Of a stretch of 5,013 nucleotides of DNA, positions 1-5,013 are shown in pieces (the stretch's first letter is position 1; each line of letters begins with the position of its first letter). The notes under the pieces are model-generated. The model was not told where the DNA came from. It was given only the letters and a program-made list of their open reading frames with translations, and ran no database searches. This stretch comes from an uncultured Campylobacter sp. (GTDB lineage Bacteria; Campylobacterota; Campylobacteria; Campylobacterales; Campylobacteraceae). The DNA is taken from the NCBI RefSeq assembly GCF_937949835.1, contig NZ_CALEDC010000390.1, positions 1-5,013 of the forward strand. The letters run 5' to 3'. The position numbers were made by a program, and so were the translations under genes.

Positions 1-224
1 TCGGAGTAAAATTTTTCGTAGTCAAATTTTATAAATTTAGCGTCCAAATCGAACTTAAAGCCGTTGATATTGGTATAGCAATATAAATACTCTTTTTGCT
101 TCTCAGGCTTAATGACCTTTGATAGGAAAGTATCCTTTGGCTTGAAAATAAAAAGCTGATGAATTTTAAAGACTGCGTAATATGTTTTACCGCTACCAGG
201 GTTACCGACGATGTAAGTTATCAT
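1..224 (-). CDS. zot: Zot-family inovirus assembly ATPase, N-terminal part (runs off left edge)
   Basis: The minus strand from an ATG at 224 is open to the window edge, giving 74 N-terminal residues (MITYIVGNPGSGKTYYAVFK...). Residues 7-14, GNPGSGKT, form a Walker A loop directly behind a hydrophobic beta strand, as in the Zot/pI family of filamentous phages. In that family the protein is an inner-membrane ATPase that drives phage assembly and export; in Vibrio and some Campylobacter its C-terminal part has been linked to epithelial tight-junction damage. That C-terminal part lies outside this window. The start is supported by GAGG (232-235) 7 bases upstream, which overlaps the TGA of the preceding gene; the 9-base gap indicates translational coupling. 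The Zot assignment rests on the N-terminal sequence and the DUF2523-like neighbour. Whether the gene is intact cannot be seen here. Confidence 0.85.
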   Translation of the reverse strand, partial: MITYIVGNPGSGKTYYAVFKIHQLFIFKPKDTFLSKVIKPEKQKEYLYCYTNINGFKFDLDAKFIKFDYEKFYS

Positions 225-233
225 TTAGAAGCC

Positions 234-542
234 TCAAGTAATATAATAAGTAAGCTCATTTATAGTTTTTCTAAGTTTTTCAAGTAGTTTCATACCCATT
301 TTTGCACCGATTATTAAAAACAACGATATGAAAAACGGAGCATAAAGATTAAAGACGTCCCAAAAAGCCTTAAAAACACCGAGAGTTGATAACACAGACA
401 AAGCAACAGAAGTAACCTCATTCGTAGAAGTGCCAGGATTAGTAAGATTTTTGATAAACCCATAGATATCGCCTAATTGATCAAACAAAAATACAGCCAT
501 AGCAAGCAATGCACCAAAATATATAAGCATCAAAATAAACAT
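234..542 (-). CDS. DUF2523-like small hydrophobic phage protein (pVI-like minor coat candidate)
   Basis: The product from the ATG at 542 has 102 residues (MFILMLIYFGALLAMAVFLF...). Hydrophobic stretches lie at about residues 2-20, 44-58 and 66-81, and the tail is basic and hydrophilic (KLLEKLRKTINEL). Size, hydrophobicity and position directly upstream of zot match the DUF2523 family of inovirus proteins, thought to act like the minor coat protein pVI; the exact role is inference. The open frame runs back to 773, but residues before this Met are antisense to a plus-strand coding region, so the Met at 542 is preferred; a Met at 530 is an alternative. The ribosome site is weak (GAAGC about 4 bases upstream). 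Its TGA overlaps the zot Shine-Dalgarno. The phage genes expected upstream are missing. Confidence 0.75.
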   Translation of the reverse strand: MFILMLIYFGALLAMAVFLFDQLGDIYGFIKNLTNPGTSTNEVTSVALSVLSTLGVFKAFWDVFNLYAPFFISLFLIIGAKMGMKLLEKLRKTINELTYYIT

Positions 543-601
543 TGCAGCTTCGATTAAAACAAGCTTGCTAAAAACAACCTTTTTAAGAACAAAACCTGCA
601 A

Positions 602-640
602 GCTCGCCTAAAGAAAATTTTGATAAAATTTCCGGCGAGC
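602..640. repeat. Nested inverted repeat near the prophage edge
   Basis: The outer arms GCTCGCC (602-608) and GGCGAGC (634-640) are perfectly complementary. Inside them a second perfect pair, AAATTTT (615-621) and AAAATTT (625-631), is separated by GAT. The element lies inside the plus-strand reading frame, 60 to 98 bases from the start of the last prophage gene. It could be incidental codon structure in AT-rich DNA, a hairpin, or part of an attachment or junction region; nothing in the sequence decides between these. Confidence 0.4.
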
Positions 641-987
641 AAAATTTTAACAAAACAAACGGCAAGGCGCAAGCTACCCAAGATGAAGCCGCTAAATTTG
701 AGCAAAAATTTAATGACGCGAGCCTTGAAACAGAATCTATCCAAAGCAAAGAGGAAGCGCTAGAGTACGGCAAAGCTCTAGCACGAATTGCAAAAAATTT
801 AAAGCAAAAATATCAACTTCACCGTTTGATCAGATTTGCTTTCGCGAGTTTTGCGATAACGGTTTTTTTGATTTTATTTTTACCAAATTCGTACGAATTA
901 CACTGGGCGTTTATAATTAGCGCCGTTTGCACGCTTATATTTTTCTTTTCAAAACGCAGATACAGTAAACTTTTCGTAGAAAATCCC

Positions 988-995
988 AAAAAAAA
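988..995 (+). repeat. Run of eight A at the frameshift point
   Basis: The first-frame codons read CCC AAA AAA AAG; losing one A would give CCC AAA AAA AGC and restore the downstream reading frame. Homopolymer A tracts of this length are prone to replication slippage, transcriptional slippage and sequencing error. Confidence 0.75.
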
Positions 996-1219
996 GCAAT
1001 ACGATTTTCGCGATAGAAAATTTTGCAATTGTGACATTGGTTTTGTATTATCCCATTATGGCTATAGCGTTATGGCTTGCCGGCGGCGGTAGTGAATCTA
1101 GCGATATAGGGCTATTTTTTGGCTTATTTTATCTTCTAGCAGTGACGCCTGTGTCCGTTATTACTACCCTTGTTTGCCTAGCACGCAACTTAAGCGTTTA
1201 TAAAGAGATAAAAGAGTGA

Positions 1220-1511
1220 AATTAGTAAAATTTAAACGAATTTTTAAATAACTTTATCGCTCAAATATATTTCATCAGCTCCTTGTCGGAGTATCCCTTT
1301 GCTATGGAAGGACAGCTTAAATTTAGAATTTAAATCAATCCAAAGCAGCACTTTGTACCTTTAAAATTTGCAAGCCCGCCATTTAAATATATCTTATTTA
1401 TCTGCGTTCATTAAAACGCTTTAAATTAGCTGAGTGTAGAAGTAAGAAATAAAGAAGCGTGGATATTTTAGGCATAGCAAATCCGTTTAATTTGATCTTA
1501 AACGCTCAAGG
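1220..1511. other. Intergenic spacer between convergent genes, no clear gene
   Basis: This AT-rich 292-base stretch lies between the stop of the frameshifted membrane gene and the stop of kefB, which converge on it. No RNA gene or strong rho-independent terminator is apparent. A weak hairpin (GCGTT 1404-1408, AACGC 1415-1419) has no proper U tract. A minus-strand 25-codon frame with a hydrophobic core sits near 1390-1470 without other support. At 1261-1302 the minus strand reads AKGYSDKELMKYI followed by a stop, which resembles the C-terminal end of class I c-type cytochromes, but no heme motif CxxCH is found nearby, so at most it is a decayed remnant. Confidence 0.6.
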
Positions 1512-3143
1512 CTACTGCGTTAGCTTACATTTCAGCGCCTCTTGCAAAAGCGCATTGGCTACTACTCTCTCCTTTTTTACGAAGATAAAATTTTCGCCGT
1601 ATTCGCTCTGCAGCTCGCTTTGCGGATCGGCACCCGTATGCATCACTATGATATTTGCTTTTAAATTAGAGCCGTTTAGCATTTTGGCGACGATGTCGAG
1701 CTTTTGCTGATTTGCGATCGTTAGGATGATGACCGACGCATCGCGCGCATGCAGCTCGTCGATTGCGGTTTTTTGCATTATATTTACAAAATATATATTC
1801 TCTCCGCGCGATTTGCCCAGATCCACAAGCTCTAAATCGCTCTCGGCGACTACGTATAGCAGCCCCTGATCTTTAAGACGTAGCACAACTTCTTGCCCTA
1901 TCCTGCCGTAGCCTGCTACAATGATATGATTTTTCATCGGCGGGATTTGAGTTTTATGCTCCTCATCCTCGAGCTTTTCGACCTTGGACTCGAAGCGGTT
2001 GGCGATTTTGTTTAAATTTTTAAGAATAAACGGCGTTAAAATCATAGTCGCGGTTACGACTGTAATTAAAATTTGCCCGTTTTCCTTACTTAGCATATCG
2101 CGGCTCATCAACAGCGAAAAGATCGCAAGCGCAAACTCACCTATCTGGCATAGCGACAGCGCCGCTTTTAGCGCTATCCTTTTGCCGGTCGAGAGAAATA
2201 AGATCGCGTAAATCACAACCGTTTTAAGCGCCATTATAACGATAATAGCGAGCAGGATTAGCCCATAGTGCGAGACGATGACTTCAAAATTTATCTGCAT
2301 GCCAATCGTGATAAAGAAAAGCCCCAGCAGTATGTCTCGAAACGGCGTCAGATCGGCTTCTATCTCGTGTTTATACTCGGTCTCTGCGATGAGCATACCC
2401 GCGATGAACGCGCCCAGCGTATATGAAAAGCCGAATACATGCGCCAAAAAGCTAGCCCCCACGACGGTAAAAAGGATGGTCGCGATGAAAATTTCTTTAG
2501 AATTTGTCCTTACGACGTAGTAGAGGAAGCGGTTGAAGGCGAATTTGCCAAGCACGAAAAGGATCACTACCACTATGGCGGCGCTTACGGCGGTTTTTAA
2601 GATTAGATAGTTCACGGGGGTGCTGTCGGTAGAGCCAAATATGTCAATCATAAGCAAAATAGGGATGACGGCGAGGTCTTGAAAGAGCAGGATCCCAAGC
2701 ACCTTGCGCCCGTAGTTTTGGTTGATTTCGCCTGTTTCGTTGAGCGTTTTTAGCACGATCGCCGTAGAGCTAAGCGCGAGCGCAAGCCCGATAATCATCA
2801 CGGTTTTTATGTTTCCGCCGAAAGCTTGATCGATGATGAGCGCTAGAATAATACCGGTGCCAAGCACTTGGAGTATGCCATTAAAAAATACGTCCTTTTT
2901 CATACTCATCAGGTGATGGAAGCTAAACTCAAGCCCGATAGTAAACATCAAAAAAACGATGCCAAATTCCGCCAGCTCAGACATATGGGCGTTTTCGACA
3001 CTGCTTAGACTATAGATCTGCGAAAAGCACACGCCTGCAACGATATAGCCGATGATGGTGGGAATTTCAAAAATTTTAAAGACGATATTTAGCACTATCG
3101 CAAGCGCGGTGATCGCAAGAAATAGCTCTATAACAAGCTCCAT
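1512..3143 (-). CDS. kefB: KefB/KefC-type monovalent cation:proton antiporter with RCK domain
   Basis: This 543-residue inner-membrane protein belongs to the CPA2 antiporter family. Residues about 4-375 form the multi-helix Na+/H+-exchanger domain, with the hallmark ALSSTA (123-128), FQDLAVIP (154-161, including the transport Asp156), a Q-loop-like HEIEADLTPFRD (259-270), the segment LLGLFFITIGM (272-282) and QIGEFALAI (333-341). After a charged linker (about 382-403) comes an RCK/TrkA-N Rossmann domain starting HIIVAGYGRIGQ (406-417), expected to bind a nucleotide or other ligand that gates transport. E. coli KefB/KefC export K+ in exchange for H+ during electrophile stress; the cation (K+ or Na+) cannot be read from sequence. 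No KefF/KefG partner gene is seen. The ATG is preceded by AAGGGAG and TTA. Length suits the family, slightly shorter than E. coli KefC. It follows cbpA-hspR on the same strand but after 500 bases, so separate transcription is likely. Confidence 0.9.
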   Translation of the reverse strand: MELVIELFLAITALAIVLNIVFKIFEIPTIIGYIVAGVCFSQIYSLSSVENAHMSELAEFGIVFLMFTIGLEFSFHHLMSMKKDVFFNGILQVLGTGIILALIIDQAFGGNIKTVMIIGLALALSSTAIVLKTLNETGEINQNYGRKVLGILLFQDLAVIPILLMIDIFGSTDSTPVNYLILKTAVSAAIVVVILFVLGKFAFNRFLYYVVRTNSKEIFIATILFTVVGASFLAHVFGFSYTLGAFIAGMLIAETEYKHEIEADLTPFRDILLGLFFITIGMQINFEVIVSHYGLILLAIIVIMALKTVVIYAILFLSTGKRIALKAALSLCQIGEFALAIFSLLMSRDMLSKENGQILITVVTATMILTPFILKNLNKIANRFESKVEKLEDEEHKTQIPPMKNHIIVAGYGRIGQEVVLRLKDQGLLYVVAESDLELVDLGKSRGENIYFVNIMQKTAIDELHARDASVIILTIANQQKLDIVAKMLNGSNLKANIIVMHTGADPQSELQSEYGENFIFVKKERVVANALLQEALKCKLTQ

Positions 3144-3162
3144 TAACTCCCTTTTTTGTAAG

Positions 3163-3198
3163 ATTATACGTAAAATTTAGCGCTAAATTTATTGTCAA
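3163..3198 (-). promoter_or_regulatory. Candidate kefB promoter
   Basis: On the minus strand a perfect TATAAT (3163-3168) lies 19 bases upstream of the kefB ATG, just before the AAGGGAG ribosome site, which implies a very short leader of roughly 14 bases. A TTGACA (3193-3198) sits 24 bases farther upstream, too far for a normal -35 box; Campylobacter promoters often lack a conserved -35. Between them lies an 18-bp palindrome that could be an operator. Confidence 0.4.
3173..3190. repeat. Perfect 18-bp palindrome upstream of kefB
   Basis: AAATTTAGCGCTAAATTT is identical to its own reverse complement. It lies immediately upstream of the candidate kefB -10 box, where a dimeric regulator could block or recruit RNA polymerase. 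The AAATTT arms are very common in this region's intergenic DNA, so chance composition is a real alternative; the GC-containing centre makes it more distinctive. Confidence 0.6.
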
Positions 3199-3261
3199 AT
3201 TTTACATTATCCGCGACCATTTACCGGAGGCGATAATCGATGAAATTTTATCTTTTCATAT

Positions 3262-3279
3262 AAATTTACGGGTAAATTT
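3262..3279. repeat. Second AAATTTA-armed inverted repeat
   Basis: The arms AAATTTAC (3262-3269) and GTAAATTT (3272-3279) are perfectly complementary around a GG centre. The spacing and arms resemble the palindrome at the kefB promoter 90 bases away, but the centre differs, so a shared binding protein is only a possibility. Confidence 0.5.
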
Positions 3280-3474
3280 TATAATGTGATTTTACTAAAA
3301 TCCCGCTTAAAAATAGAGAAATTATGTCGCACTTTATCGCTAAATTTAGAGGTTCGCGACAAAATTTTAAAGCCTAGCACGACTTGGAATTTTAAATTTT
3401 AAAGCTAAATTATATAAGACGGCTTTTAAATTTAATCGCAAGCAAATTTACTTGGGTTTGCTTAGCGCAACTTT

Positions 3475-3498
3475 AAATTTAACGCGAAATTTAACGCG
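3475..3498 (+). repeat. Tandem duplication of a 12-bp unit
   Basis: AAATTTAACGCG occurs twice in direct succession (3475-3486 and 3487-3498). Two copies only, in noncoding DNA; most likely a small slippage duplication. Confidence 0.7.
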
Positions 3499-3643
3499 CC
3501 CACAAATCCTCTCTGAGAATCAAAATTTATCGCTTGAATCTACGCTTGCGAGGCGATCTTGCTTTTTGATAGCATTAAAATTTCAGCTTATAGCGCCAGG
3601 ATCTGTTTTTTTGCTGAGCTTTAAAATCTTTATCTTGCAGACC

Positions 3644-3955
3644 CTAGTCTGTCTCTCCGCCAAGCTCTAAAATTCTAGCCCGCAGCTCCTCGATCTCGCG
3701 CTCATACTCGGCAATCCTTTCTTGTAGGCGAAAGATCACGTCCACGCCCGCAAGATTGACGCCTAGCTCCTTTGTAAGGTTTAAAATCATACGTATGCGG
3801 TCCATATCATGCGCCGAGTACAGGCGCATCTTACCCTCCGTGCGCCCCGGGCTTACGAGTCCTTCGCGCTCGTATTGCCGCAGCGTCTGCGGATGGATAT
3901 CTAGGACCTTCGAAACTATCGATATGAGATAAACCGGCTCATCATAATCATGCAT
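3644..3955 (-). CDS. hspR: HspR, MerR-family heat-shock transcriptional repressor
   Basis: This 103-residue DNA-binding repressor has a MerR-type winged helix-turn-helix at about residues 8-58, including VSKVLDIHPQTLRQYEREG (14-32) and the wing segment GKMRLYSAHDMDRI. A hydrophilic coiled-coil-like helix rich in E and R follows (about 78-98) and would mediate dimerisation. HspR proteins of actinomycetes, Helicobacter and Campylobacter bind HAIR sequences and repress chaperone genes, often helped by a chaperone such as DnaK or CbpA. An exact AAGGAGG lies 7 bases upstream of the ATG and overlaps the TAA of cbpA, so translation is coupled. As I recall, the Campylobacter and Helicobacter homologues have about 123 residues; here the tail after the coiled coil is short, ending LGGETD at a TAG. 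The operator in front of cbpA indicates autoregulation. Confidence 0.92.
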   Translation of the reverse strand: MHDYDEPVYLISIVSKVLDIHPQTLRQYEREGLVSPGRTEGKMRLYSAHDMDRIRMILNLTKELGVNLAGVDVIFRLQERIAEYEREIEELRARILELGGETD

Positions 3956-3967
3956 TTTGGTGCCTCC

Positions 3968-4882
3968 TTATAGCTTTTGCAGCGCGGCTTTGACGTCCTC
4001 GTCCAGCGAATCGACGTCGGGAAGGACGACATTTACCACCGCGTATAGATCGCCTAAAATTTTACTCTTGCGGTTTTGCACGCCGTAGCCTTTTAGGCGG
4101 TATTTTTGCCCGTTTTTGGTGTTTTTAGCGATCTTTATCGTTGCGCTTTTACTTGGCGTCGAAATTTCTACTTTTCCGCCAAACATCGCCGTTTTCAAAG
4201 GCACGTCAATCTTTTTGAAAAGATCGTCGCCTTCGCGGCTATACTCGGCGCTTGGCGCGATTTTTATCTCTAAAATTAGATCGCCGCTTTGAGCGCCCGA
4301 TTTTTGTCCTTTTCCCCTGATACGCAGCTTCTCGCCTGCATTGATGCCCGCGGGTACTTTAAATTTAACCGTTTCGCCGCCCACGCGCACGCTCATCTCG
4401 CCGCCTTGTATCGCGGTTTCAAAAGGAATTTCAATCGAGCTGTGCGTATCTAGGCTCTGTGTGCCGCCAAATCCGCCGCCGAAACCGCTGTCGCTAAAGC
4501 CACTAAAACCCTCGCCACCACCGAAAGAGCTGAAACTAAATCCGCCACGTGAGCCTGCGCTTTTTGCGCCGAAAGAGCCGCCGAAAATGCTGTTTAGGAT
4601 GTCGTTTAGATCGCCCATGTTCGCCGAGCCCTGCGCGAAATCGTGGAAATTCTGTCCGCCGAACATCTCGTCGCCGTGGCGGTCATACTGCGCCCGCTTT
4701 TTCTCGTCGCTTAAAATTTCATACGCGGCGTTGATCTCTTTAAATTTATCCTCAGCTCCTGGTTCTTTATTGATATTCGGGTGATACATGCGAGCCAGAC
4801 TGCGGTAGGCTTTTTTGATCACGTCCGCGCTTGCGGATTTATCCACGCCTAATGTTTCGTATAAACTGCTTGTACTTGCCAT
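3968..4882 (-). CDS. cbpA: CbpA, class B J-domain co-chaperone with variant HPN motif
   Basis: This 304-residue DnaJ-like protein has an N-terminal J domain (about residues 5-70: SLYETLGV, IKKAYRSLARMY, KFKEINAAYEILSDEKKRAQYD), a Gly/Phe-rich linker with GGF and GFGG motifs (about 74-142), and two C-terminal substrate-binding domains (about 146-212 and 216-294). It has no cysteines, so it lacks the DnaJ zinc finger and is a class B protein like E. coli CbpA. J proteins deliver clients to DnaK and stimulate its ATPase through the HPD motif; here residues 34-36 read HPN (codons CAC CCG AAT), which would be expected to weaken or abolish that step. The ATG at 4882 has AAGGA 5 bases upstream and a strong promoter. 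cbpA is first in an operon with hspR, with a 12-base gap. A separate canonical DnaJ is expected elsewhere in the genome but is not seen here. Confidence 0.93.
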   Translation of the reverse strand: MASTSSLYETLGVDKSASADVIKKAYRSLARMYHPNINKEPGAEDKFKEINAAYEILSDEKKRAQYDRHGDEMFGGQNFHDFAQGSANMGDLNDILNSIFGGSFGAKSAGSRGGFSFSSFGGGEGFSGFSDSGFGGGFGGTQSLDTHSSIEIPFETAIQGGEMSVRVGGETVKFKVPAGINAGEKLRIRGKGQKSGAQSGDLILEIKIAPSAEYSREGDDLFKKIDVPLKTAMFGGKVEISTPSKSATIKIAKNTKNGQKYRLKGYGVQNRKSKILGDLYAVVNVVLPDVDSLDEDVKAALQKL

Positions 4883-4914
4883 TTTAATCCTTAAAATCTT
4901 AAAAATTTATGCGG

Positions 4915-4944
4915 ATTATATCATAAAACTTTAGTGAGTGTCAA
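4915..4944 (-). promoter_or_regulatory. Sigma-70 promoter of the cbpA-hspR operon
   Basis: On the minus strand, TTGACA (4939-4944) and TATAAT (4915-4920) are both exact consensus boxes 18 bases apart, and TGA directly before TATAAT gives an extended -10. Transcription would start near 4908, leaving a leader of about 25 bases with AAGGA before the cbpA ATG. A fully consensus -35 is unusual for Campylobacter, where the -10 usually dominates, and fits a strong promoter held down by a repressor. Confidence 0.8.
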
Positions 4945-4949
4945 TCAAG
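4929..4949 (-). promoter_or_regulatory. HAIR-type HspR operator overlapping the -35 box
   Basis: The minus strand reads CTTGATT, seven bases, then ACTAAAG. The HAIR consensus is CTTGAGT-N7-ACTCAAG, so each half-site matches 6 of 7 positions with the correct spacing. The -35 box TTGACA lies within this 21-bp element, so bound HspR would block RNA polymerase. With hspR the second gene of the operon, this is a classic autoregulatory loop that would open on heat shock. Confidence 0.75.
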
Positions 4950-5013
4950 TTTGCTAAATTTCATTTATAAATTTTAATTTTGCGTTAGGAATATATTAGC
5001 GGACAAAATTTAT
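4950..5013. other. AT-rich upstream DNA, no gene seen
   Basis: The 64 bases upstream of the operator are AT-rich with one AAATTT and several AATTTT-like motifs. No open frame of note or further operator half-site was found before the window ends. Confidence 0.5.

Larger units (their letters stand above)
565..1219 (+). pseudogene. Frameshifted four-TM membrane protein of unknown function
   Basis: I do not recognise this family. The first frame runs from TTG 565: about 85 hydrophilic, charged residues, then two membrane segments (about residues 89-107 and 112-128) and a basic KRR. At the eight-A run (988-995) the coding signal moves to the next frame. The first frame ends at 1092 with an implausible tail (YGYSVMACRRR), while the second is open from 980 to a TGA at 1217-1219 and encodes two more membrane segments and the ending KEIKE. 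Removing one A gives a coherent 217-residue protein with a cytoplasmic N-terminal region and four TM helices. No ATG exists in the first frame upstream of the membrane segments and no Shine-Dalgarno precedes 565, so the 5' end is probably lost or altered at the prophage junction. A reverting phase-variable tract, RNA-level slippage or a sequencing error are alternatives to a dead gene. Confidence 0.65.
3144..3643. other. 500-base AT-rich intergenic region, no convincing gene
   Basis: This region separates hspR from kefB. It contains fifteen AAATTT hexamers, two palindromes and a 12-bp tandem repeat listed separately, and a repeated AAATTTTAAAGC (3362-3373 and 3394-3405). Only very short open frames are present, such as a plus-strand ATG frame of 17 codons near 3324 and a TTG frame from 3452 rich in AAATTT-derived codons; none has a Shine-Dalgarno or a protein-like composition. 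It may be degraded coding DNA or regulatory spacer. Confidence 0.6.

Noticed and set aside
543..773. N-terminal extension of the DUF2523-like gene to an ATG at 773 (179 residues)
   Set aside because: The extra 77 residues are antisense to a plus-strand frame with a much more protein-like composition, and the 102-residue form from 542 matches the usual family size.
819..1037. Minus-strand open frame of 72 codons
   Set aside because: It lies opposite the membrane-spanning part of the plus-strand gene and has no recognisable domain or ribosome site.
1031..1219. Independent small membrane protein starting at GTG 1031
   Set aside because: The frame is already open from 980, there is no Shine-Dalgarno, and it joins smoothly to the upstream frame at the A8 tract, so it is the 3' half of a frameshifted gene.
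1404..1419. Hairpin GCGTT/AACGC in the convergent spacer as a terminator
   Set aside because: A 5-bp stem followed by TTTAAATT is too weak to call.
1459..2520. Plus-strand open frames within and beside kefB
   Set aside because: They are antisense to a well-conserved antiporter gene and show no family features.
3638..3651. Hairpin CAGAC/GTCTG at the hspR stop as a terminator
   Set aside because: The stem is only 5 bp and no U-rich tract follows on the minus strand, so it does not qualify as a rho-independent terminator.
3452..3670. Plus-strand TTG frame of 72 codons
   Set aside because: It has no ribosome site, consists largely of AAATTT-derived codons and overlaps the end of hspR.
4341..4784. 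Plus-strand open frames opposite cbpA, proline- and arginine-rich
   Set aside because: The composition is the antisense of the Gly/Phe-rich linker of cbpA; these are shadow frames.

Overview
The window reads as a Campylobacter chromosome (class Epsilonproteobacteria/Campylobacteria). The intergenic DNA is full of AAATTT/AAAATTTT motifs, and the right half carries the cbpA-hspR heat-shock pair followed by a kefB-type antiporter, an order I recall from Campylobacter jejuni. The fairly GC-rich cbpA and the Zot prophage genes suggest an oral or gut species of the concisus/curvus/showae/gracilis kind, but the species cannot be settled from this sequence.

Left part (1-542, minus strand): the tail of a filamentous (inovirus-type) prophage. 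It holds the N-terminal third or less of a Zot/pI-type assembly ATPase with an intact Walker A motif, running off the left edge, and directly upstream a complete 102-residue hydrophobic DUF2523-like protein. The coat and adsorption genes normally found upstream of this pair are absent. Only 22 bases beyond the DUF2523-like start, an unrelated plus-strand membrane-protein gene begins without an ATG or a ribosome binding site, so a prophage/chromosome junction probably lies near 543-600.

Middle part (565-1511): that plus-strand gene encodes a four-TM protein of unknown function, split by a one-base frameshift at a run of eight A. With seven A the two halves join into one coherent 217-residue protein. 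A 292-base spacer with no clear gene follows.

Right part (1512-5013, all minus strand): kefB (CPA2 antiporter with a C-terminal RCK/TrkA-N domain) lies downstream of a 500-base AT-rich spacer, with its own candidate promoter and an 18-bp perfect palindrome. Upstream are hspR (MerR-family heat-shock repressor) and cbpA (class B J-domain protein), tightly coupled as an operon. The cbpA promoter has consensus TTGACA and TATAAT boxes overlapped by a HAIR-type HspR operator, which implies that HspR with its chaperone partner represses its own operon.

The most unusual point is that the J-domain catalytic motif of CbpA reads HPN instead of HPD, a change known in DnaJ to abolish stimulation of the DnaK ATPase. 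No wholly new multi-gene system is visible; the interest lies in this variant co-chaperone, the truncated Zot prophage junction and the poly-A frameshift.
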